Source: an uncultured Paracoccaceae bacterium
Lineage (GTDB): Bacteria; Pseudomonadota; Alphaproteobacteria; Rhodobacterales; Rhodobacteraceae
NCBI GenBank assembly: GCA_951812615.1
Contig: CATOSU010000001.1
Span: 1,054,001 to 1,118,000, forward strand
DNA length: 64,000 nucleotides
Direction: 5' to 3'
The notes beneath the pieces are model-generated. The model saw only the letters and a list, made by a program, of their open reading frames with translations, was not told the DNA's origin and did not search any database. Position numbers and translations under genes: made by a program. Shown one piece after another: positions 37,069 through 45,532 of this stretch (within the stretch, counting starts at the first letter, position 1; each line of letters opens with the position of its first letter).

Positions 37069-38757
37069 TCAGGAATGTTCCTCGGCGGCGGTTTCGGCCA
37101 GTGCGCGGTTATAGGCCTTCAGTGCATCGACGTGAAACAGCGCCCCGCGCAGGTCCGGTGTGGTGGTTTCACGGCCCAGTGACACGACGGGGATGAAGGG
37201 CACCCCGGCCTGATCGAAGACCGGCATTGCGGTTTCCAGCGTGGCGCTTTCGTCGACATAGATACCGCCTTCGATCAGTTCCCAGCAGCGGTTACGGTCG
37301 GCTGCGCGCGGATCGTCGGGTGGGCGCATCAGGGCAGAGACCCGGTAGAGCGCCAGCAGGTAGGCCTGTGGACCCGCGGCCAGATGCACGCCGCGGCGTT
37401 CGAGCTGGGTCAGGAAGAAGGACCGGTCGACCAGCCGGGAGGACACCGCGGTAGAGAGCGACACCGCGACCATCACCGCCAGCCCGATCTGCCAGTTGCC
37501 GGTGAGTTCGAAGACAATCATGGTGGTCGAGATCGGCGCGCCCAGAACCGCGGCGGCCACGGCCCCCATCCCGGCAAAGGCATAGAGCGAGCTTTCGCCG
37601 GAAAACTCGGGCACGATGGCGGTGGCGATCAGGCCAAAGCCCAGCCCCGACAGCGCCCCCACCATCAGTGAGGGGGAAAACACGCCACCGCCCATACGGC
37701 CGCCGATGGTGATGGCCACCGCGACGGTTTTGAGGATGGCGAAAATGATCGCTTCGTGGAGGATCAGATCGCCTTTGAGCGCGAGGATGGTGGTTTCGTA
37801 GCCGACGCCGATGATGTGCGGATAGCCGATGGCCAGAAGCCCCAGCAGCGCGCCGGCCACGGCCGGGCGCAGCCAGGGCGGCAGGCCGGTGCGGGCCTGC
37901 ACGCGGCTGGCGAAATCCTCGGCAAGGAAGATCGAGCGCATCAGGATCACCGCGATCAGCCCGCAGACAAGGCCAAGGATCAGGAAGGCCGGCAGTTCGA
38001 CATAGAATTTGAGCGCGCTGGGGGTTTCGAAAAAGAACTCGGTGACGTCGCCGAATTCCAGCCGGCTGACAACCGTGCCGGCCACGGCGGCGATTGTGAT
38101 CGGAGCAAAGGCGTGGACCGCGAAATGGCGCAGGATCACCTCGAGCGCGAAGAGTGCGCCGGCGATGGGGGCGTTGAAGCTGGCGGACACGGCGGCGGCC
38201 ACGGCGCAGCCCAGCAGATCGCGCCCGGTGATGCCATCGGCGTTGATGCGTTTGCAGACCCAGGTGGAGATCAGGCCGGCCATGTGAACCACCGGCCCTT
38301 CGCGCCCGGAGGAACCGCCCGACGACAGCGTGATGAAAGAGGCCAGCGCCGAGGCCAGACCGGCGCGCATTTCGATCCGGCCATCCTGCAGCGCCGCGCC
38401 CTCGATGGCGTCGGCGACCGACCGGACCCGGCCGTCGCCGGTGAACCGGTGCAGGAGCAGCCCCACGGCCAGCCCGCCGAAGACGGGGATCAGCAGGATC
38501 ATGTACCATGGCAGGCTTTCGGCGAAGGAATGCAGCAGGCGGACGTCCTCGGTCCCGTAGAGGAAGGATTGCAGCGCCGTGATGCCGCGCCGGAACATGA
38601 CCGCGGCGAACCCGGCGACGATGCCGATCACCAGCGCGATGAACCAGAACTGCACCTGACCGGGGCCGCGGTTTTTCAGGATGCGCCAGCCGTCCCGGCA
38701 GGCATCGACTGCCTGATCGAAATGCCGGGAAACTTCGGATTTATCGGGGTTGGCCAT
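37069..38757 (-). CDS. ClC-family chloride channel/transporter with partial CBS tail
   Basis: The 562-residue protein has the ClC membrane core. SSGREGP is the selectivity-filter segment with the external gating glutamate, and GGVFSPSLMVGA is the second filter loop. The ALFALEVILRH helix carries Glu followed by Val where E. coli ClC has Glu202-Glu203, so the internal proton glutamate is valine. The C-terminal 110 residues form one CBS-like half (IYVDESATLETAMPVFDQAG). ATG at 38757 was chosen; a GTG at 38778 is an alternative. Function: Cl- passage, transporter or channel uncertain. Confidence 0.88.
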   Translation of the reverse strand: MANPDKSEVSRHFDQAVDACRDGWRILKNRGPGQVQFWFIALVIGIVAGFAAVMFRRGITALQSFLYGTEDVRLLHSFAESLPWYMILLIPVFGGLAVGLLLHRFTGDGRVRSVADAIEGAALQDGRIEMRAGLASALASFITLSSGGSSGREGPVVHMAGLISTWVCKRINADGITGRDLLGCAVAAAVSASFNAPIAGALFALEVILRHFAVHAFAPITIAAVAGTVVSRLEFGDVTEFFFETPSALKFYVELPAFLILGLVCGLIAVILMRSIFLAEDFASRVQARTGLPPWLRPAVAGALLGLLAIGYPHIIGVGYETTILALKGDLILHEAIIFAILKTVAVAITIGGRMGGGVFSPSLMVGALSGLGFGLIATAIVPEFSGESSLYAFAGMGAVAAAVLGAPISTTMIVFELTGNWQIGLAVMVAVSLSTAVSSRLVDRSFFLTQLERRGVHLAAGPQAYLLALYRVSALMRPPDDPRAADRNRCWELIEGGIYVDESATLETAMPVFDQAGVPFIPVVSLGRETTTPDLRGALFHVDALKAYNRALAETAAEEHS

Positions 38758-38822
38758 ACGCGTCTCTGATGGTGGCACGACCTTTGTAGGTCAGCAGCCG
38801 CCGGGGGAAAAGGGCAGCCGTG

Positions 38823-39740
38823 TCAGGCCTCTGTTTCGGGGACAAGCTGTGGCCCGGCGATGATCCAGAGGGCGGGATCGGCGGCAATGGCGGCGTGGCT
38901 GCGCAGGGCCATCTGCTGCAGCAGCTCCGGCAGGTCGGTGGCGGCCTCGCGCGGGGCCAGCGGGGCGAAGTCCATGTGGAACACACCCCCCGCATCGCGG
39001 CGCAAAACGGACGTCCAGATCGCCGCGCCGGCGGACAGGGCGGAGCGGGCCGCGCCCGAGGCCAGTTTCAGGACACCATGCGGCACCGGCAGCGCCGCCG
39101 GGTTCACCGCCGGCGGGATGGCGTTGACGATCAGCAACCGCCCGCCGCGCAGGGCCTTGGCATAGGCCGTCATCGGTTTTCGGACATTGCCGGGGCCGAT
39201 CACCAGCCGTTCGGCAAAGTGGTTTTCCACCGCCTGCCACGGCGCGTTGATGCGGTTTTGCGCAAACTCCGAGGGCGTGTCGGTGGCGGCCGGGCCGTGG
39301 GTCCAGTGCGACAGGCGCATCGGGTCAAACCCGCCATCATGCAGGGCGAGGCTGGCCAGCAGCATGTTGAACCGCTGTGGACAGCACCAGAGCATGACCC
39401 CGCCCAGCGCCATTTCGGATTTCAGCGCGGTGAGGCCGGTACAATCGAGCGGTGGCCGCCAGTCCGGCGCGCGGGCCAGCCGGCGGATCATCATCGCCTC
39501 TTCCAGCCGGTGGGACATGGCGAGGTGCGGCAGGCTGTCGGGATCGTCGCCATTCGGGAAGCCGTCGGGAAAAAGCCGGCGGGCCAGTTCGGCCTGTTGC
39601 CGGGCCTTGCTGCGGCCCGGAAGGATCGCGGCAAGGCGCGCGGCGCGCCGGTCGGCGCCGGCGGGCAAAAGCCGGGTGGCCAGCCCGGTGGCCTCGAGCC
39701 AGAGGCAGCGCCCGTAGTCGCGTGTGGTTGCGTCCGTCAT
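38823..39740 (-). CDS. Degenerate lipid A acyltransferase (LpxL/HtrB)-like protein
   Basis: The 305-residue protein resembles the lipid A late-acyltransferase family over most of its length. The GGVMLWCCPQRFN segment aligns with the family's H-x4-D/E catalytic motif, but His and acid are replaced by Cys and Asn. The later ALPVPHGVLKLASGAARSAL region matches the family's substrate-groove part. The missing dyad suggests an inactive or re-purposed paralogue. Its start overlaps the recN stop by four bases (ATGA). Confidence 0.5.
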   Translation of the reverse strand: MTDATTRDYGRCLWLEATGLATRLLPAGADRRAARLAAILPGRSKARQQAELARRLFPDGFPNGDDPDSLPHLAMSHRLEEAMMIRRLARAPDWRPPLDCTGLTALKSEMALGGVMLWCCPQRFNMLLASLALHDGGFDPMRLSHWTHGPAATDTPSEFAQNRINAPWQAVENHFAERLVIGPGNVRKPMTAYAKALRGGRLLIVNAIPPAVNPAALPVPHGVLKLASGAARSALSAGAAIWTSVLRRDAGGVFHMDFAPLAPREAATDLPELLQQMALRSHAAIAADPALWIIAGPQLVPETEA

Positions 39741-41386
39741 CCTGCCAGCAAGGCCCGGGCTGCGGCGCGGGCTTCGTCGGTGAGCGTGTCCCCGGCCAGC
39801 ATGCGGGCGATTTCGTCCACGCGCATCGGATCGGACAGGGGCGAGACCGAGGACAGCGTTGCCCCGTCTTCGACGCGTTTGTGGACCTGCCAGTGATGCG
39901 CGCCCCGTGCGGCGACCTGCGGCGAATGGGTGACGACCAGAACCTGACCGTCGCGCGCCAGCGATGCCAGCCGCCGTCCGACCGCATCGGCGGTTGCGCC
40001 GCCGACGCCGCGGTCAATCTCGTCGAAGATCAGCGTCAGGCCGGACATGCCCCGGGTCAGGCAGACCTTCATCGCCAGCAGAAAGCGGCTGAGCTCGCCG
40101 CCCGATGCGATCCGGTTCAGCGGCCCGGCGGGTGCGCCGGGGTTGGTGGCCACGGTAAAGGTGACCTGATCGTGTCCGTCCGGCCCGGCCGCGGATTGCG
40201 TTATCGACGTGCAGAACACCGCGCGGTCCAGCTTCAGCGGCGCCAGTTCCGCGGTGATGGCCGCATCCAGCGCTGTCGCGGCCTGCCGACGGGCGGCGGT
40301 CAGGGTGGCGGCGGCCTGATCATAGGCCGCATCCGCCTGTTCCACGTCCGCGCGGGCGGTGGCGAGGTCCTGAACACCGGCGTCCAGCGCGTCGAGCTGA
40401 GCGCGCAGCGTTGTGCGCAGATCGGCCAGTTCGTCGGCGCCGACGCCATGTTTGCGGGCCAGCGCGCGGATGGCAAACAGGCGTTCCTCGGCCTGTTCCA
40501 GAACCGAGGGGTCAAAGCTGAGCCGGTCCAGCGCGTCTTCGACGCCGGACTGCGCCTCGCCCAGTTCAGCCAGCGCCCGGCCAAGCGCGGCAATCGGGGC
40601 CTCGAGCGCATCGCCGGCACTGTCGGTGGCGCCTTCGAGCCAGCGCATGGCGTCACCCGCCGCGCCTTCGGCGCCATCGGGACCCAGCGCGGCGAAGGCG
40701 CGGGCAACGTCTTCGCGGATGCGTTCGGCGGCCTGCATTTCGCGGCGGCGGGTGTCGAGCGCGGCGTCCTCGCCCGGCTGCGGGTCGAGCTGTTCCAGCT
40801 CTGCGACGGCGTGGCGGATATAGTCCTCTTCGGCCTGTGCCGCCTCCAGCACGGCCTGCCTGTCCGCCAGCGCGGTGCGCGCGGCGCTGCGGTCACGCCA
40901 GGCCTGCCGCGCGGCATTGGTCAGGTCGGCATGGCCGGCATAGGCATCCAGCAGGGCGCGGTGGCCGCCGGGGTTCAGCAAGCCGCGGTCATCGTGCTGG
41001 CCATGCAGTTCGACCAGCGTGTCAGACAGGGCGCGCAGGATTTCGCCGCTGGTGCGGCGGTCGTTGACCCACGCTGTTTTGCGGCCATCGGCGGTGTTCA
41101 CGCGGCGCAGGATCAGGTCGTCCTCGACCGGCAGCCCAGCCTCCTGCAGCACGGTCCGGGCCGGGTGATCCGGGGACAGGTCGAAGACGGCCACGACCTC
41201 GCCCTGGGCTGCGCCCTGCCGCACCAGTTCGGCGCGCCCGCGCCAGCCAAGGACAAAGCCAAGGCTGTCAAGCAGGATGGATTTGCCGGCGCCGGTTTCG
41301 CCGGTCAGCACGTTGAGACCCGGGCGAAACTGCAGTTCCAGGTGATCGATGATCAGAAGATCGCGGATTTCAAGCGTGCGCAGCAT
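39737..41386 (-). CDS. recN: DNA repair protein RecN
   Basis: The 549-residue SMC-like ATPase acts in double-strand break repair. Walker A is GETGAGKSILLDS at about residues 31-43. The long central helices form an antiparallel coiled coil. The C-terminal LTLIFDEIDRGVGGATADAV segment is Walker B and signature. The gene lies 24 bases after bamD, as is common in alphaproteobacteria, and its end overlaps the LpxL-like gene start. Confidence 0.95.
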   Translation of the reverse strand: MLRTLEIRDLLIIDHLELQFRPGLNVLTGETGAGKSILLDSLGFVLGWRGRAELVRQGAAQGEVVAVFDLSPDHPARTVLQEAGLPVEDDLILRRVNTADGRKTAWVNDRRTSGEILRALSDTLVELHGQHDDRGLLNPGGHRALLDAYAGHADLTNAARQAWRDRSAARTALADRQAVLEAAQAEEDYIRHAVAELEQLDPQPGEDAALDTRRREMQAAERIREDVARAFAALGPDGAEGAAGDAMRWLEGATDSAGDALEAPIAALGRALAELGEAQSGVEDALDRLSFDPSVLEQAEERLFAIRALARKHGVGADELADLRTTLRAQLDALDAGVQDLATARADVEQADAAYDQAAATLTAARRQAATALDAAITAELAPLKLDRAVFCTSITQSAAGPDGHDQVTFTVATNPGAPAGPLNRIASGGELSRFLLAMKVCLTRGMSGLTLIFDEIDRGVGGATADAVGRRLASLARDGQVLVVTHSPQVAARGAHHWQVHKRVEDGATLSSVSPLSDPMRVDEIARMLAGDTLTDEARAAARALLAG

Positions 41387-41410
41387 CGCCCTGCCCCCGG
41401 GGTGTGCCGG

Positions 41411-42256
41411 TCAGTACCACTGGCCCTTGATCGACTGGCGGTAGATCTGGCTGAGCCAGTTGTTGCCGATGCTGCGGGCTTTGAGCCCCTGCGCGGTCAG
41501 CAGCGCATAGCTGCTTTCGTACCAGTCGGTGGATTGGAAATTGTGACCCAGAATCGCGCCCGCTGTCTGGGCTTCGTTCACCAGCCCCAGCGACAGATAG
41601 GCCTCGACCAGACGGTGCAGGGCCTCCGGCGTGTGAGTCGTGGTCTGGAAATCCTCGACCACGACGCGGAACCGGTTGATCGCGGCGGTGTAATGGCCGC
41701 GGCGCAGGTAGTAGCGGCCGATTTCCATTTCCTTGCCGGCCAGATGGTCGAAGGCGAGGTCGAACTTGAGAATGGCCGAAGAAGCATATTCGCTGTCGGG
41801 ATAGACCTCGATCACCGTGCGCAGCGCCTGCAGGGCCTGAAAGGTCAGCCCCTGGTCGCGGCCGACCTCATCGATCTGATCATAATAGCTGAGCGCCAGC
41901 AGATATTGCGCATAGGCGGCGTCTTCGTCGGTTGGGTAAAAGTCGATATAGCGCTGCGCGGCGGCGCGGCTGTTGGGATAGTCGCGGCCCTGATGAAAGG
42001 AATAGGCCTGCATGATCAGCGCGCGCTTGGCCCAGCTGGAATAGGGGTAAAGCCGTTCGATTTCAGAGAAGTACCAAGCCGCGTCATCCGTCCGGCCACG
42101 GTTGAGATCGTATTCGCCACGCTGAAAGATCTGTTCCGGGGTAAAGCCTTCCAGCGACTGATCACGGTCGACAGAGCCGCTGCCGCTGCAGGCAGCGAGT
42201 GTCGCGCTGAGCGCGATCAGGATCAGAAGCCGGGTCGCGAACTTCAAACCTGCCAT
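41411..42256 (-). CDS. bamD: Outer membrane assembly lipoprotein BamD
   Basis: The 281-residue protein has a lipoprotein signal peptide with lipobox LAAC at about residue 22. The mature part consists of TPR helices, including PDSEYASSAILKFD and GHYTAAINRFRVVVED, typical of BamD/YfiO. BamD is an essential part of the complex that folds outer-membrane beta-barrel proteins. It lies between lpxC and recN, the conserved alphaproteobacterial order. Confidence 0.95.
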   Translation of the reverse strand: MAGLKFATRLLILIALSATLAACSGSGSVDRDQSLEGFTPEQIFQRGEYDLNRGRTDDAAWYFSEIERLYPYSSWAKRALIMQAYSFHQGRDYPNSRAAAQRYIDFYPTDEDAAYAQYLLALSYYDQIDEVGRDQGLTFQALQALRTVIEVYPDSEYASSAILKFDLAFDHLAGKEMEIGRYYLRRGHYTAAINRFRVVVEDFQTTTHTPEALHRLVEAYLSLGLVNEAQTAGAILGHNFQSTDWYESSYALLTAQGLKARSIGNNWLSQIYRQSIKGQWY

Positions 42257-42395
42257 TCATACCGCTCCACACCGCCGTTGCAGGGTTTTACCCCGCTGCT
42301 TTGGATCGGGTCTAGCACAATACTTTGGGGAGCAAAACGGCTTATGCCATTGGATTTGCCGGGAGAGTGGCCAATCGGGCGCAGAACCGCGCCGG

Positions 42396-43316
42396 TCAGG
42401 CGACCTGCGGGATTTCCGACCAGACCAGACCGCGGCCCGGAAGGCGGGCAGATGTCGGGATATCGCATTCGATAATCCGGAAGGCATCGGGGTTGGCAAA
42501 CAGTTCCCGCAGCAGGGTGTTGGTGACCGCGTGACCGGCCCGGGAGCCCACGTAGCGACCGAGAATCGGGCGGCCGGCCAGTGCCAGATCGCCCAGCGCG
42601 TCCAGCATCTTGTGGCGCACGGCTTCGTCGTCGTGGCGGAGCCCGTCCGGGTTCAGCACCGCGTTGCCGTCGAAAACAACGGCGTTGTCCAGGCTGCCGC
42701 CCAGTCCCAGCCCGTTTTCCTGCATGGCCTCGACATCGGCGCGGCGGCAGAAGGTGCGGCTATCGCTGAGGACGCGGGCAAAGGCACCGTTGGCCATGTC
42801 GAGCGTTTTGCTCTGCTGGCCGATGGCTTCTTCGGCGAAATCGATGTGAAACTCGATGGTCAGGCGGTCGGAGGGCAGCAGGGCTGCGGTTGCGTCACCG
42901 ACCTCGACGCGCACCGGGCGCAGGATTTCGATGGCGCGGATCGGGGCTGTCTGGGCCTGAACGCCGCGGTTCATGATGCCCCGCACGAAGGGCACTGCCG
43001 AGCCGTCAAGGATCGGGATTTCCGGGCCGTCGATTTCGATCAGTGCATTATGCACGCCGCAGCCGGCCAGTGCCGCCATCAGGTGTTCGACCGTGGAAAC
43101 CGAAACGCCGGCGACATTCACCAGACGGGTGCAGAGCGGCGATCTTTCGACGACATCCCACAGTGCGGGGATCATCGCGTCGCGGTCCTGAATGTCGGTG
43201 CGCCGGAACCAAATTCCGTGTTCGGCGGAGGCGGGGTAGACCGTCATCCGGACCGGACGGCCCGTATGCAGTCCGATGCCCTTGAAGTGAACGGGGGATT
43301 TTACAGTATTCTGCAA
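42396..43316 (-). CDS. lpxC: UDP-3-O-acyl-N-acetylglucosamine deacetylase LpxC, TTG start
   Basis: The 306-residue zinc enzyme catalyses the committed step of lipid A synthesis. Glu77/His78 (VEH), His235/Asp239 (HKMLD) and His262 (AGHAV) match E. coli Glu78/His79, His238/Asp242 and His265. The start was set at TTG 43316: the protein then begins MQNTVKSPVHFKGIGLHTG, as in relatives, and AGAGGA lies five bases upstream. The upstream ATG at 43457 would add 47 residues without similarity. Confidence 0.95.
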   Translation of the reverse strand: MQNTVKSPVHFKGIGLHTGRPVRMTVYPASAEHGIWFRRTDIQDRDAMIPALWDVVERSPLCTRLVNVAGVSVSTVEHLMAALAGCGVHNALIEIDGPEIPILDGSAVPFVRGIMNRGVQAQTAPIRAIEILRPVRVEVGDATAALLPSDRLTIEFHIDFAEEAIGQQSKTLDMANGAFARVLSDSRTFCRRADVEAMQENGLGLGGSLDNAVVFDGNAVLNPDGLRHDDEAVRHKMLDALGDLALAGRPILGRYVGSRAGHAVTNTLLRELFANPDAFRIIECDIPTSARLPGRGLVWSEIPQVA

Positions 43317-43470
43317 AACGGTCCTCTGGCAGCAGCACCCCAGGTCGGGGCTTGTTGCCAAACGAGGTAAGGGGGTGCCGTGAAAGTCACAATTCAAAGA
43401 TTGTAACCAACTGAAACATGGCGGGAGGATTTCGGCATAACCCTGCTTACCATTCATTAACCAGTTACAA

Positions 43471-43506
43471 ACAAAAGAAAAAGGGCCGCCCGGAGGCGAC
43501 CCCTTT
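43471..43506 (-). terminator. Strong rho-independent terminator after ftsZ
   Basis: On the minus strand a 12-bp stem (43479-43506, arms AAAGGGGTCGCC and GGCGGCCCTTTT with a TCCG tetraloop, two wobble pairs) is followed by a T-rich run TTTTTCTTTTG. It begins 20 bases after the ftsZ stop and separates ftsZ from lpxC. Confidence 0.85.
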
Positions 43507-43525
43507 CAGGTGTGTATTGTGATGC

Positions 43526-45157
43526 CTAGTTTGCCTGACGGCGCAGAAATGCGGGAATCTCGATGCGTTCCTGCTCGTTCTCGTCAAGCTTCTGAGCGGC
43601 CGATCCGCTGTCCGGCGCGTAGACCTGAGGTTGTGCGCGGGCCGGGGTCTGGACCGGATTTTCGCCCGGTGTATCGGCCGCGTGGCCGGTCATCCGGGTG
43701 ATCAGGCGGCCAAAGCGGGTCTGCTCGGGCTGTGCTTCGGCGGCCTCGGCGGGCGGGGCTGCCGGTGCAGTCTTGTGGACCGCCGTGCGCAGCCGGGCCA
43801 TGGTTTCGTCGGACACGCTGCCGGCGGCAGGGCGGGCCGGCGCGACGAAGTCGGCCGGGTCCGCCTCGAGCGAGTCGGCGCGCGGTTCAAAGGCCGGGAT
43901 CTCGGGCTGGTAGGCCGGCGGCGGCAGGCCGTCGTCTTCCTCGGCCGTCACGGCCTGCGGGTCTTCGAAAATGTCCTCGGCCAGATCTTCGGCCGCGGCG
44001 CGTTCGACCTCCAGACGCTCGAACAGGCCCGGTTCGTCAGCCGCCGGTGCGTCGACGTCAGCTTCGGATGCGGCGACCACCGGCTCTTCCAGCGGCAGCG
44101 GATCGGGGCGGCGCACGTCTTCGGCGGACACGGTGGCTTTCAGCGGTGCGGCCATGGACCGGCGCGGCAGCGGGATGTCGCTGTGCACTTCGGTCGCATC
44201 GATGCCGGTGGCAACGACGCTGACGCGCATGTTGCCCTCCATGCCGGTGTCCAGCGTGGAACCGACAATGATGTTCGCGTCCGGATCCACCTCTTCGCGG
44301 ATGCGATTGGCGGCCTCGTCCAGTTCGAACAGGGTCAGGTCGTGGGCACCCGTGATGTTGATCAGCACGCCCTTGGCGCCGCGCAGCGAGATTTCGTCGA
44401 GCAGCGGGTTGGCAATGGCCTTCTCGGCTGCCTGAATGGCGCGGTCTTCGCCCTCGGCCTCGCCGGTGCCCATCATCGCCTTGCCCATTTCGTCCATCAC
44501 GGCACGAACGTCAGCAAAGTCGAGGTTGATCAGGCCGGGACGGACCATCAGGTCGGTCACGCCCTTGACGCCCTGATAGAGCACGTCGTCGGCCATTGAG
44601 AACGCCTCGGTAAAGGTCGTCTTTTCGTTGGCCAGACGGAACAGGTTCTGGTTCGGGATGATGATCAGGGTATCGACCACCTTCTGCAGCGCATCGACGC
44701 CTTCTTCGGCCTGCCGCATGCGCTTGCCGCCCTCGAACTGGAACGGCTTGGTGACGACGCCGACGGTCAGCACGCCCAGTTCACGTGCGGCCTGTGCGAT
44801 GATCGGTGCGGCCCCGGTGCCGGTGCCGCCGCCCATGCCGGCGGTGATGAAGCACATATGCGCGCCGGCGAGGTGATCGACGATCTGCTCGATGCTTTCC
44901 TCGGCTGCGGCTGCGCCAACCGTGGCCCGCGCGCCGGCGCCCAGACCTTCGGTGACTTTGATGCCCATCTGCACGCGGCTGGTCGCGTTCGACTGTGACA
45001 GCGCCTGAGCGTCCGTGTTGGCGACGACGAATTCCACCCCGTCCAACTGTTTCTCGATCATGTTGTTGACGGCATTGCCGCCCGCACCGCCCACGCCGAA
45101 CACCGTGATCCGGGGCTTCAGTTCGTCATGACCGGGCATCGAAAGGTTCAACGTCAT
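43526..45157 (-). CDS. ftsZ: Cell division protein FtsZ
   Basis: The tubulin-like GTPase forms the division ring. It has 543 residues. The GTPase core (about 15-330) has GGAGGN at 23-28 and the GGGTGTGA nucleotide loop near 110. A long acidic, alanine-proline linker (about 335-530) follows, as in Rhodobacterales, ending in the conserved C-terminal tail [10 protein letters not shown] that binds FtsA. The ATG at 45157 has GGAGAA upstream. A strong terminator lies downstream. Confidence 0.97.
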   Translation of the reverse strand: MTLNLSMPGHDELKPRITVFGVGGAGGNAVNNMIEKQLDGVEFVVANTDAQALSQSNATSRVQMGIKVTEGLGAGARATVGAAAAEESIEQIVDHLAGAHMCFITAGMGGGTGTGAAPIIAQAARELGVLTVGVVTKPFQFEGGKRMRQAEEGVDALQKVVDTLIIIPNQNLFRLANEKTTFTEAFSMADDVLYQGVKGVTDLMVRPGLINLDFADVRAVMDEMGKAMMGTGEAEGEDRAIQAAEKAIANPLLDEISLRGAKGVLINITGAHDLTLFELDEAANRIREEVDPDANIIVGSTLDTGMEGNMRVSVVATGIDATEVHSDIPLPRRSMAAPLKATVSAEDVRRPDPLPLEEPVVAASEADVDAPAADEPGLFERLEVERAAAEDLAEDIFEDPQAVTAEEDDGLPPPAYQPEIPAFEPRADSLEADPADFVAPARPAAGSVSDETMARLRTAVHKTAPAAPPAEAAEAQPEQTRFGRLITRMTGHAADTPGENPVQTPARAQPQVYAPDSGSAAQKLDENEQERIEIPAFLRRQAN

Positions 45158-45213
45158 GGGTTCTCCGCCTGTTTTTCTGCCTGCGTTGCCCGCCTTTGGC
45201 GGGATTTCTTTGG

Positions 45214-45222
45214 TTATCCACA
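45214..45222 (+). promoter_or_regulatory. DnaA box (TTATCCACA) proximal to ftsZ
   Basis: An exact 9-mer match, 57 bases upstream of the ftsZ start codon. Confidence 0.6.
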
Positions 45223-45457
45223 CCAGAATAAACGAACAGCAGAGGGGCCGTCACCCAAAAAACGCCAAATTGCCACCAAATATGGGTGATTTTTTCAGGT
45301 TTTCCGCGTCATTTCGCCGATTTGGCCAGATATTGCGGATCTGGCACAGGAGAACACAAACAAATTCTCTGTCCCGCGACGCGAGCGCCACGGACTGAAC
45401 GGACTTTCTGATCGTGCTGGGTCTGCCCGACCCTCGTGCACCTCCTGTTGCCGGAGG

Positions 45458-45466
45458 TTATCCACA
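45458..45466 (+). promoter_or_regulatory. DnaA box (TTATCCACA) distal to ftsZ
   Basis: A second exact 9-mer match in the same orientation, 67 bases after the ftsA stop and about 300 upstream of ftsZ. Confidence 0.6.
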
Positions 45467-45532
45467 GGGTTAGCACCCTCCGCGGCCGTTGTCACGCACA
45501 GAGGCCGGCTTCGGCGGCTGAATATGCGGATG

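Larger units (their letters stand above)
45158..45532. promoter_or_regulatory. ftsA-ftsZ intergenic region with two consensus DnaA boxes
   Basis: This 375-base gap contains no gene on either strand that looks real. It is the likely ftsZ promoter region. TTATCCACA occurs at 45214-45222 and 45458-45466 (the strict DnaA-box consensus). A 7-bp inverted repeat TCACCCA/TGGGTGA at 45251-45289 would fold within the ftsZ leader. No obvious -35/-10 pair was chosen. Confidence 0.6.

Noticed and set aside
39452-42475. 1007-codon plus-strand ORF over recN and bamD
   Set aside because: Both genes underneath are certain; long antisense ORFs are common at this GC content.
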